From: Bin87 sp965220105
GTDB taxonomy: Bacteria > Chloroflexota > Dehalococcoidia > Lucifugimonadales > UBA3495
NCBI GenBank assembly: GCA_965220105.1
Contig: OZ244811.1
Coordinates: 930,001 to 994,000, forward strand
Direction: 5' to 3'
DNA: 64,000 bases
The translations under genes and the position numbers were made by a program. The notes beneath the pieces were generated by a model. The model had not been told where the DNA came from. It searched no databases and saw nothing but the letters and a program-made list of their open reading frames with translations. Below, one piece after another: positions 45,901 through 53,263 of the stretch; positions within the stretch are counted from its first letter, which is position 1; every line of letters starts with the position of its first letter.

Positions 45901-46190
45901 TGGCGGGCCAAGCCTCGCAGCAGGAAATCCAGCTGACCTGGTCGGCTCCCGAGGGCTCCGTCGTCACCCAGTACGTGGTGTACCGGGGCAAACTCCAGGA
46001 CGGCAGCATGAACAGACAACCCCTGACGCGCTACGCGACCATCGACGCGACGGGAGCGGACATGGCCTACACCGACAACGACGTGGAGTCGGGCGTGGAA
46101 TACCGCTACCGGGTGGCGGCGGTCAACTCCACCGGGGAGGGCGGGAAGTCCCCCAAGCTGGACATAGCGGCGATAGATTCAACTCCGTAG
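42930..46190 (+). CDS. Large secreted protein with cadherin-like and FN3 domains
   Basis: The 1086-residue product has a signal peptide (residues 27-50, LLALAAVLALLALALLPAAA then AQAQT). Residues about 190-290 form a cadherin-like repeat (FSAPENQTDVGTVRATDENA, GVLTFKDAPDHENP, NNTYMVTVTATGG), 300-410 a domain with TIEVTVTFDQAVRVTGTPRI, 425-510 an FN3 domain, 870-960 an Ig-like region (SYQWLADDADISGANGSTYT) and 970-1080 a final FN3. It is likely extracellular. ATG 42930 has gaggtgacgc upstream. This is the second giant FN3 gene within 10 kb. Confidence 0.85.
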   Translation: MSNRSSHFAHRFQTLPSALAGVSGSRRLLALAAVLALLALALLPAAAQAQTPQGQTAVWSATMTVGELAIGAQLLVARGYSVGDSVDVNPYGSLTDDDFDFLQTSYTVRHLQIVLPNSDNELELTLDTAPGNDAANLTLHLGSNSFLLSDATVDATGTKFTWSGHGLSWSVGDSVLVSLSVPNAPPAFTSAASFSAPENQTDVGTVRATDENAADTVSYAVTGGADQAKFDFDTSSGVLTFKDAPDHENPTDAGRNNTYMVTVTATGGTGDRALTTDQTITVTVTDVDETPAVVTVVVTSSPGTGTDTYGRGQTIEVTVTFDQAVRVTGTPRIQLRVGGSDPATQLKWANYDGGSGRAALRFTYRVQAADMDTNGIYIEADELFLNSGAIQGVDDDVAANLDYPTQGTQSGHKVDGSLVGTKPSAPAPPWVQALDGSTSALDVRWIEPADSVVNSYDLRYRKDGGGDWEDGPQDVADTRFEITGLESGSPYEVQVRATNSRGDSGWSASTTGYPATVYDIDGIYIYWTERQGSEKLHEDVADLGSNTLENACDTGESFRAFWLQPLESRDADEWEADVQTIEGTGTARHILQTAPELTGAVSLDGFTIIAIRIRGRFGEDWSNWSRAVNLICVPTEDDSGSATGNSSTGSEHATSNPLTGFELVDATGHLDAGAVDDGMTLTDIDPDKVYGFRANILSGAELKSVKLELRGPGADDMVNRTENYQPYSLHGDSNGEEHGAALAAGSYTLTATAYSETNGGGSQLGTFSVEFTVAGWPLTVSFEGLPQTGHGGQGTPFTFRIAFSEAVSITPEELRDHALKVTNAAVEAVSRVDERSDLWEVRLAPESSATVTVSLSPAADCDAVGAVCTPDGRMLSHGVGRAIVAQPPNTSATGAPAISGTAQVGQTLTADTSAIADENGLVNVSYSYQWLADDADISGANGSTYTLTASEQGKTISVTVSFTDDAGHEESRTSAATSQVTPPPPGRPQNLAGQASQQEIQLTWSAPEGSVVTQYVVYRGKLQDGSMNRQPLTRYATIDATGADMAYTDNDVESGVEYRYRVAAVNSTGEGGKSPKLDIAAIDSTP

Positions 46191-46293
46191 GCTGAGGGAG
46201 AGCCCGATGAGGATGAGCCTCAGAGGCAGAGTACCCCTACCGCTTCGGGGCCCGGCCAGTAACGCCGGCCGTTCGTGGCAACAGCCAGCACAA

Positions 46294-46319
46294 GGGGGCG
46301 GTTCGAAAGAACCGCCCCC
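46294..46319 (+). terminator. Terminator of the cadherin/FN3 gene
   Basis: gggggcggttc and gaaccgccccc form an 11-bp stem around a gaaa tetraloop, followed by gttctc. Strong hairpin, weak T run. Confidence 0.75.
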
Positions 46320-46369
46320 GTTCTCATCAGTGAGCCAGGCAGAACAGACCGCCGTCCACGCTGCCCGCG

Positions 46370-47189
46370 TGGCTGAGTGATCGAAAAACCTGAAATAGTC
46401 TGATAAATGCGGATACAGAAGAGCCAGCGACCGCTCGAGAACCCGCCGGTCAGATTCGCCTTCTATCAATACGATAACTCTTTCGATGAGCCACGCCTCG
46501 TCGTACAGAAGGTTGTCCATCATGTCGGCAGGGCCCGCATCCGCGTCGATCCAACCGCCACCCTCCAAGTGGGTAAGATCATAGGAAATATCCATGTCAT
46601 GCGGTGCCTTTTCAACCATTATCCTCAACGCCGACAGAGTTTCAGTGCTACCTGCACGAAAGTTGCCGGGAAAATCGAGAAGACTTGAACGCAGCATCCG
46701 CTGCAACAGTGGCGACAAAGGATCCTGTTGATCCAGACCTGCGCATGAATCAGATGTCAGTCCGCCATGCATTATTCGCTCGGTCCCCAAGACCCATTGG
46801 TCAAAGGTGAGCGATTTTAAATATCGAAGCGTGTCATCTGGGCCACTTGGGTAGATGTCGCGCCACCGTTCAGATTGTTCAATCTCTGCCTCCAAATTCG
46901 TTTGGAATACCGACTTCGCGTTCTCGTAAGTGAAACCCTTCAGGTCCAACCGATCGCGAACCACCGTGACTGGGCAACGATAGATCACTACCTCTAAAGG
47001 ATTAGCCTGATCGTACGCGTCGAAATATGCATCGACGATGTATTGCGCCAGTTGATCAGGGTCCCGGTTATCGATCCGAACCACTTGGCGATCATCGGAA
47101 CGGAATATCCACATCAGCGAAGCGTCTACGCAGTTCCGCGACGACGACAGTACGAGGTGGCCAACTTTGAAATCTCCGTAACTGCTCAT
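46370..47189 (-). pseudogene. HEPN/Toprim-associated protein, 3' truncated
   Basis: From ATG 47189 the product begins MSSYGDFKVGHLVLSSSRNC, the recognisable N-terminal domain of HEPN/Toprim proteins, with CPVTVVRDRLDLKGFTYENA. After a helical middle (DMDISYDLTHLEGGGWIDAD) a Toprim domain starts: ERVIVLIEGESDRRVLERSL with ALLYPHLSDYF. The Toprim acidic motif expected further on is absent: from about 46370 the frame runs into the terminator and 3' end of the neighbouring gene and stops at 46179. So the last third of the protein has been deleted. It is the second gene of a defence pair with the Abi_C gene. Confidence 0.7.
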
Positions 47190-47275
47190 GAGATCCTGAG
47201 CGCCTCCACTTTGTGTGATGCAATAGAGGGATCCTGTCGCGGGGTACGAGTTGGATCCTACTCACCAAGATCACG

Positions 47276-48064
47276 TCAGTGCATAGCATTTGGGTTGCCG
47301 CCGCGGTCTTGCTCGACCTTTGTACGCATAACGAATATCGCCAAGCTTCCCGCGGCGTTTACAACCAATTCCGCATGCCTTGGCATTGGGACCACATCTG
47401 CACTACCTCTCCCGTGGGCATCGCCGAAACGGTTCCGGATCTCGTTGATGCTGCCGACGATGGAGTTGCACCCACCCAATAACTGCCGAAACGACTGCTC
47501 GGACTGCTGATCTGGAGCAAGTTCCAGCAAACGACAAGTTTGACGGTAGATGTTGTCCAAGTCGCCGTACTGCTCTCCTGCCTCATCCAGTACGTGTTTG
47601 CATACTGCCTCAACCAAGCTTCGAGCCGCAGTAATGGCTCCCTCCGGATCCTGATCTATTCTTTCGCTTGCCTTGTTCCACAGAGCTCGTACACCAGCTA
47701 CGCTGAATTCATTAATTGGTCCACCCAACATCTCGCTCGCTGGGTTGTTCGCGAGGTTCTCGAGATAGGTAAGCAACGGGTTGAACTCATCCCGTAAATA
47801 ATTCCGTCGGCTGGCGTATGTCGGGAAGTTGGGCTGAATGAAGTCCCACAAGTCACTGAACACACGGCAAACCCTAACCGCTCGCGGCAGACGATCGCGC
47901 ACGGCGTCGTCCCGAATCAAGGACTCTCGGAGGGCATCATACAATTTGCTAGATTCAGGTCCGCCTCGGAAGTAGGTCACACGGTCGATCATGATCGACT
48001 GCAATTGGAGTACGCGATCTATCGGATCGGACGGAATCTCCGGTGCTTCGTCGTGGAAATACAT
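47276..48064 (-). CDS. Abi_C (abortive infection) HEPN protein
   Basis: The 262-residue product has the Abi_C signature in its C-terminal half: DPEGAITAARSLVEAVCKHV, LDEAGEQYGDLDNIYRQ, then SINEIRNRFGDAHGRG, where RN-x(3)-DAHG is the HEPN active-site-like motif, and RHAELVVNAAGSLAIFV. These proteins are linked to phage abortive infection. It is the first gene of a leftward pair; the HEPN/Toprim gene follows after 86 nt. Confidence 0.8.
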   Translation of the reverse strand: MYFHDEAPEIPSDPIDRVLQLQSIMIDRVTYFRGGPESSKLYDALRESLIRDDAVRDRLPRAVRVCRVFSDLWDFIQPNFPTYASRRNYLRDEFNPLLTYLENLANNPASEMLGGPINEFSVAGVRALWNKASERIDQDPEGAITAARSLVEAVCKHVLDEAGEQYGDLDNIYRQTCRLLELAPDQQSEQSFRQLLGGCNSIVGSINEIRNRFGDAHGRGSADVVPMPRHAELVVNAAGSLAIFVMRTKVEQDRGGNPNAMH

Positions 48065-48588
48065 GGACTACCTCTGAATTGGATACCGCGGTATTGGGAC
48101 GTTGGGTCAGCCTGTCAACAACGTCCTCAACGAACACTACGTGGCTTGATCATCAATGTTGTCTCGATCAATTGGGACGTCGCAATCTGAGCCCAATTGT
48201 CCTTCGCGTCCCGAAAGCGCACAGCTCATTATCCACCAAAACACGAACTCGAACCTACCGACGAAAAGCTTTCCAACAGGACAAACCGCGGAAGGATAAA
48301 ACCACGGAACGCCATGCAAACCTAGCAGCAATCAAGTGCGCGGCAGATATCCGACTACCATTCATACCGGTGCCCGAAACGTTGCATTGGATACGGGGCG
48401 ACGGCACTGGTGTCGGCAAAAAGTGCAACCAAACGACCCGACCTCAGGGTACTTGTGCTAACCAAAGTACGGTTCCTAACATCAATCCATATCTCCTGCA
48501 CATTCAGTAGACCACCGGACATGCAGCACAGAAAACGACCCGTCGTCGTCCCCGTGCAGACGTCCGGAACATTGTTAGGAGGCCGAAT
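48065..48588. other. Intergenic region, no gene seen
   Basis: The promoter of the Abi_C pair should be here. Small frames on both strands have no motifs. Confidence 0.45.
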
Positions 48589-49022
48589 ATGCCCCAGCGA
48601 AAAAGGACCAAACTCTATGTCCTCTACGCCAGAGTCTCCAGCGACCGGCAGGACGTCGACAACTCGATGAGTACCCAGGAAGCGGCCGCTGCCCGGTTCG
48701 TGGAAACCCACGGCGGCACCATCATCAGGATCTACCGGGACGAAGCCAAAAGCGGCAAGGTCGAACACCGCCCCGCCTTCCAAGAAATGATCCGAGACGC
48801 TGCGGACCCCGACAAGACGTTCGACGCCATCCTGGTCTAGAAACACTCCCGGTTCGCCAAGAACCGCAAGGTAAGCATCACCTACAAGAGCATGCTCGCC
48901 GAGCTCGGGATATCCGTCGTACCCATCAGCGAGAACACCGGCGACGGCCCTGCGGGCCGTATGGTCGAAGGGATCATCGAAAGCGTGGACGAGTTCCACT
49001 CCGCGAACATGGGCACCGACAT
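48589..49022 (+). pseudogene. Serine recombinase N-terminal domain, nonsense mutated
   Basis: ATG 48589 (ttaggagg upstream) begins KLYVLYARVSSDRQDVDNSM, the resolvase start with catalytic Ser in RVSS, followed by IIRIYRDEAKSGKVEHRPAF. At 48838 a TAG stands where the family has Trp in DAILVWKHSRFARN; the text after it (KHSRFAKNRKVSITYKSMLA, ELGISVVPISEN) is in frame and confirms the point mutation. The domain ends abruptly at about 49022 next to a transposase fragment. Confidence 0.8.
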
Positions 49023-49024
49023 CA

Positions 49025-49880
49025 CAGCTGCGGGATTTCATCGACCCCAACCACCTGTCGATCCGGATTGACGAGCGGCTGAACATTGCCAAGTTGGTAG
49101 CGCCCCTGGAAGAGTATTACTGTCCGGATTTCTGCCGGCCGGCGATCCATCGTGAGGTGATGGTCAGGGCGCTACTGATCGGCTCGGCTCGCTGTACAAC
49201 ATCGCGTCCTTCCGCGGACTGTGCTCAGCCATTTCCCAGAATCTTGCTTATCGCTGGTTTTGTTTTCTCACCATTGACGATCCGGTGTTTGACCACTCCA
49301 GCATCAGCCACTTCATCGACCGGATCGGTAGCGACGGTTTCAGGGCAGTCTTCGAAGGCTTAAACGACGAACTGCTGCGCGTGGGGTTGCTGTCGCCAAA
49401 GATGTACGTGGACTCCAGCCTCGTCAAAGCAACGTGAACAGCCATGACCTGTCGCCCAACGGGAGGACCGTCAAAGAGTTCAAGGAGCAGGCCGTGCAGG
49501 TCAATGGCATGTTCGTGATTGCGGGGACGACGGTTGACGACAACGGAGTTGAGCGCGAAGATGCACGATACTTCCAGAAGTCCGACGGCCGGTTGCCGCT
49601 GAGCCCAGTGGATACCGACGCTCGTTGGCGTACCAGCCGGCCTGATAAACTTTCCGGCCTGCATTACCAAGAGAACGTCATCGTTGACCTGGGCGGTTTC
49701 ATCGTGTCCAGAGGTGTCACTCACGCCTCCGATACCACACCAGTTGACGGAACGTATCCTTCCGAAGCGAAGCCGGACACCCAATGCCAGCACTGTACCA
49801 GAGTCAGAGGACCCGGACAGCACGCTATCGTCGAAAACCGGACCGCTGGCGGAGCTTACCCGCAGCATGAACGACGGTGA
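49025..49880 (+). pseudogene. IS1182-like transposase remnant
   Basis: The segment begins SQLRDFIDPNHLSIRIDERL and EEYYCPDFCRPAIHREVMVR, the DUF772 N-terminus of IS1182-type transposases, then (after a frame change near 49170) ASFRGLCSAISQNLAYRWFC and FDHSSISHFIDRIGSDGF. MYVDSSLVKA gives the first Asp. A TGA at 49436 is followed in another frame by NSHDLSPNGRTVKEFKEQAV and DARYFQKSDGRLP. The C-terminal catalytic Glu region is missing. No inverted repeats were found. Confidence 0.65.
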
Positions 49881-50061
49881 CCCAATGCCGAACCCCGATC
49901 CAGCAGAGGAGCACAGCTCACCGCGGAGTTCGCCTTACGTTCACAATTGAACCCCAACCGACAAGCGACGGAAGCATCCGGGCAGACCGAATCGGTCTAG
50001 TCGCTACAATAACGAAAACGAACCTGACGCAATTAGCCAGCGAAAAACACCGGGAGCGGAT

Positions 50062-50439
50062 ATGTCGATTGACCACGCGGAGCTGGGGAAGCTCGTCCAA
50101 AATTATCGCGACAACCATGCGCTGCAAGCACGCCTGAAGATGGAACTCCAGCAGGCTGGCACGGATTGGACTTTATTGGCCAACAGGCTGCAAGGTCAAC
50201 CCGAAGCCATCGGATTCGATGAAGCCAACGCTCGCATCTCGATCAAGGACCAGCAGTTTCGGGACAAAACCATGCTGATCTCGGAGTTGGACATCATCGC
50301 CATAAGCGGGAAAATTAAAGAGCTCCAACAGGCGATTCGCCTGGAACGGGAACTTAAACGACGGCTGGAGTTGGCCGGCTTCGGGGTGGTCGCGATGGGA
50401 ATCGAAGCGCAGGGATCACCAACGCCGGACCTCCGTTAA
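50062..50439 (+). CDS. Small helical protein, unknown
   Basis: ATG 50062 with gggagcgg 6 nt upstream encodes 125 residues. The start SIDHAELGKLVQNYRDNHAL and the C-terminal IKELQQAIRLERELKRRLEL predict long helices, probably a coiled coil. The family is unknown to me. It lies upstream of recombinase module A in the same direction and has no counterpart in module B. Confidence 0.55.
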   Translation: MSIDHAELGKLVQNYRDNHALQARLKMELQQAGTDWTLLANRLQGQPEAIGFDEANARISIKDQQFRDKTMLISELDIIAISGKIKELQQAIRLERELKRRLELAGFGVVAMGIEAQGSPTPDLR

Positions 50440-50606
50440 CAGTACGACTGAACCGTCGACAATAAGCCGGTCAACGCACTGTATTGGGCTCTGTTTCCCG
50501 GGTGATGGCTTCAGCGAGGTATGGGCAGGGTACGTCATCAGGGCAATCGCGTCTTTGTCGAAGGCGGCGGCAAAACGTACCACTGGGGCGGAGCAGGACA
50601 GCATCA

Positions 50607-50637
50607 CCGACGGGCGGGTGATGAACCCGCCCGTCGG
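50607..50637. terminator. GC-rich inverted repeat
   Basis: ccgacgggcgggt and acccgcccgtcgg are perfect complements around gatga. It follows the small helical gene and may end its transcript, though no T run is present. Confidence 0.55.
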
Positions 50638-50906
50638 TGATGCCGAGCGACCCACCTAACAGCCCCCAGCTCGCCGCAACAGCGACGGAGACGGGCGGAG
50701 AGCCCACGGGACAACGCCACAGCTGGAACCCGCAAAGCACAGCCACGGCGGCGTGGCTGCGCTGCAGCGTACACCGCGGGCTAACCACAGACAGCCACGG
50801 CGTCTACAATCAGCACGGCACACCGCCAACACAGGCGGTGCGCTTGGCTACCGGTGCCCAACTGCCGTTCAGCGCAGTTGCCCCACAATGCCAAGGAGAA
50901 GAAACA

Positions 50907-51272
50907 GTGAACCAGACCATAATCATGCCCATTGGGATCATCGAGGAGCCGACGCCGGCAGGCGCAACCTTCCGATTGACCCCCCAAGGACAGAACCCGG
51001 TCCTCGAAATCGGCGCCCACGTGACCGTTTGGAGATACCACCCCGAACAACTCGCCATTGCGAAGTACAACGGACGTATCACCCGCGTGGGCGACGACAC
51101 CGCCGCGTTCGCCGTTCTCAGGGCAGAAGTAGACGAGAGATGGCCTGCCGAAATCAACCCGTTGGGGGCCGGAGCCCCGGTCTATCTAGCCCTGAGAGGC
51201 TCCTTCGAACCCGACACCAGCCGCACGGCGACCACCGTAACGCTGGATGCCCCAGAGGACAGCCAGGAATGA
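50907..51272 (+). CDS. Module A small beta-rich protein
   Basis: GTG 50907 has aaggag 8 nt upstream and encodes 121 residues: IMPIGIIEEPTPAGATFRLT, a strand with IGAHVTVWRYHPEQLAIAKY, NGRITRVGDDTAAFAVLRAE and GAPVYLALRGSFEPD. The pattern of short strands suggests an OB- or SH3-like barrel. It is clearly related to the product at 58496-58948 (ILPLGFIDR, DGAIIMLTRP, RGTPVYQALPDSFQPDQ). Each copy is the first gene before a stand-alone Zn-ribbon recombinase fragment. Function unknown; perhaps DNA or protein binding accessory. Confidence 0.65.
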   Translation: MNQTIIMPIGIIEEPTPAGATFRLTPQGQNPVLEIGAHVTVWRYHPEQLAIAKYNGRITRVGDDTAAFAVLRAEVDERWPAEINPLGAGAPVYLALRGSFEPDTSRTATTVTLDAPEDSQE

Positions 51273-51444
51273 ACCACACGCCACTCATCAATGCCGACAA
51301 CGCTGTACTATTAAGCAATCGACCCGACTGTGCTACCCTAACGCCCATATTTGAGCAAACCATCCGGGTGCAGGACAGATGCAAGAGAAACCGAACTCTC
51401 AGCCAAGCGGCGACCCTCACAGCAATGCGGGAGGTCCAGTGCCC

Positions 51445-52122
51445 ATGAGAATGGCAGAACAGAACCCGGTCAGCCACCTCCTGGACGGAATGGTGCATTG
51501 CCGGAGGTGCAACACGCCCATGGCGACCACAGGAGAGTCCTTCGGGGAGACGCCCAAGTATGTATGCCTCTCCAGCCCAGAAGGCTGCGATACCCCGGAC
51601 ATCCCGGCCGAACCCCTCAACCGACTCGTGGTCGAACGCGTGATCCAGGCCGCGCTGGAAGTCGAGAACACCAAGCGGGTAGCCGAGACCGTCCAAGACG
51701 ATGCAAGGCAACGCAGCGAAGAGTACAGGGTTGCCAAGTTCACCGTGGCACTGGCCTCGCTTAATATCTCTCACTTCGATCCGTTGTCACCCGTACGTCC
51801 ACCTCGACGGCACCGTCCTGAGCTGGACCCAGAAATGGAAAGACTTCTCCGCCTGGATGAGGGCGAATATATCGAACCGTTGCGCAGACTCGACCAGTAC
51901 TGGAGCTCCACGGGAGACACCGGGCAGATCGAACAATACGCTCTAGACCTAGACACCTACCTGCGTCCCAGCAACATCAGCACCACTAAGACCATCATGG
52001 ATACCGCGGTGGATGAGATCCAAGTCGGCCGAGGATCCGCCACCATCAAATACAGCATCCCCATGCCCCCAGGTAGTGGAGCCGAAGGCAGAACCCAAGA
52101 AGAGGTTGACCTGCCAAGCTGA
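51445..52122 (+). CDS. Module A stand-alone recombinase C-terminal protein (Zn ribbon)
   Basis: The product (225 residues from ATG 51445; ATG 51379 is possible) has no resolvase domain. It starts with VSHLLDGMVHCRRCNTPMAT, the beginning of the zinc beta-ribbon of large serine recombinases, with a later knuckle at YVCLSSPEGC. The end, YALDLDTYLRPSNISTTKTI then SATIKYSIPMPP, aligns to the end of the neighbouring recombinase (ARNLDTYLRGTNLDLTKQIL, IIRYRIPMPP). So it is a free copy of the attachment-site-recognition half. It might compete with, or direct, the full recombinase. Overlaps nothing and looks intact. Confidence 0.75.
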   Translation: MRMAEQNPVSHLLDGMVHCRRCNTPMATTGESFGETPKYVCLSSPEGCDTPDIPAEPLNRLVVERVIQAALEVENTKRVAETVQDDARQRSEEYRVAKFTVALASLNISHFDPLSPVRPPRRHRPELDPEMERLLRLDEGEYIEPLRRLDQYWSSTGDTGQIEQYALDLDTYLRPSNISTTKTIMDTAVDEIQVGRGSATIKYSIPMPPGSGAEGRTQEEVDLPS

Positions 52123-52159
52123 TAACCAAGGCAGACCGGGTCCCGGACCCCGCCCCAGA

Positions 52160-52564
52160 CTACGGTGCATCTCCAAGAACGAACACCGGCTCTGCAACAT
52201 CTCCCCTGGAAACCCATACCACCCGGCAGAATGCCGTCTTGTCCTCCAGCACTCTGGAACCCGAAACTACCAGGGACAGAAAATCCCTCACGCTGGCTGC
52301 CAACCCGTCCACCGGGTATTGCTCGCCGGCCAGCCACTGCGCCAACTCGCGTTCCAACGGTGACTCCCTCCCGATGGTATCGTCCGGCAATTGACGGGGA
52401 GCACCAGGCCCCTCGAATGCCCGGTACAATTCCAGCGACTCGACGGTCCAGTCTTCGACCATCGCCCCTAAAACTGCCCCGCCGATGAGACGCATAACCT
52501 CGGCGCCCACATCAGCGTGCGAACGTCGCAACTCACAGGAGTAACCAGCCTCGCCGTCGCTCAT
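52160..52564 (-). CDS. Module A antisense-oriented small protein
   Basis: The 134-codon frame from ATG 52564 (aagtgag upstream) encodes an acidic helical protein: ADVGAEVMRLIGGAVLGAMV, EDWTVESLELYRAFEGPGA and a tail with DFLSLVVSGSRVLEDKTAF. It lies between the Zn-ribbon gene and the XRE gene on the opposite strand, divergent from XRE. In module B a gene of similar size (57276-57602) has the same place and orientation; similarity between the two products is weak. Confidence 0.45.
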   Translation of the reverse strand: MSDGEAGYSCELRRSHADVGAEVMRLIGGAVLGAMVEDWTVESLELYRAFEGPGAPRQLPDDTIGRESPLERELAQWLAGEQYPVDGLAASVRDFLSLVVSGSRVLEDKTAFCRVVWVSRGDVAEPVFVLGDAP

Positions 52565-52722
52565 TTCTCACTTAAATCCGTCAAGAGTGATCACCCGAAA
52601 ATACGCAAAAATAGCCAGGCCCTGAGTTCGCGAATGGGAAATATGCTACCATTAATTATAGCGTGTAGACGCCAGAGGACCGACTGGTAAATGTCACTAA
52701 AAATAGCCGGGAGGTAGCTCGG

Positions 52723-53202
52723 ATGAGCCAACTTACGGAGACGGATCACACCTCAGTAACCATCCCTCGGGACAGCCCCGGCAGCGAAACCAAGGGGAGC
52801 GCCTTACCCATAGGGACAGTGCTCAGGCGGATGAGAGGCCAAAAGAGCCTCCGTGACGTGGAGAGAGATACCGGCATTGCCAACTCCCATCTGTGCAGCG
52901 TGGAAAGGGGCAACCAGCAGCCCGGACTGAAGTTCCTGGGCCGCATGGCCAGCTACTACCAGACCAGCATCGCCGAGATCATCCGCCAAGCGGAACTCCT
53001 CAGGGACTGCCAAGCGGACCCCGAGCAGGTCGTGGCAGCCGACGTAGAGCGTTCCTACCGGTTCGTAACAGAGGACCCCAGGCTTCAGCCCTGGGAGGAG
53101 CCACAGGGAGTCCTGTCCATCGAAGCCAAACGTCAGGTCGTCAGGATGTACGAGATCCTGACCGGAAGAATGCTCCTGAACTCAACGACAGACAACCCCT
53201 GA
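52723..53202 (+). CDS. Module A XRE-family regulator
   Basis: The 159-residue product has an N-terminal XRE helix-turn-helix: LPIGTVLRRMRGQKSLRDVE, RDTGIANSHLCSVERGNQQP, and GLKFLGRMASYYQTSIAEII. The C-terminal extension ADVERSYRFVTEDPRLQPWE and AKRQVVRMYEILTGRMLL is shared with its paralog at 56681, also exactly 159 residues. It probably represses its own operon and the recombinase. The ATG has gggaggtag 9 nt upstream. Confidence 0.85.
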   Translation: MSQLTETDHTSVTIPRDSPGSETKGSALPIGTVLRRMRGQKSLRDVERDTGIANSHLCSVERGNQQPGLKFLGRMASYYQTSIAEIIRQAELLRDCQADPEQVVAADVERSYRFVTEDPRLQPWEEPQGVLSIEAKRQVVRMYEILTGRMLLNSTTDNP

Positions 53203-53263
53203 GCGAATCAGTAGCCCACACCAGCAGTAACCGGCACAACCAGAGCGGACCGGAGGTGCGGAC

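Noticed and set aside
44261..46195. 644-codon plus-strand frame inside the cadherin/FN3 gene
   Set aside because: Arg-rich shadow of the real frame, caused by high GC.
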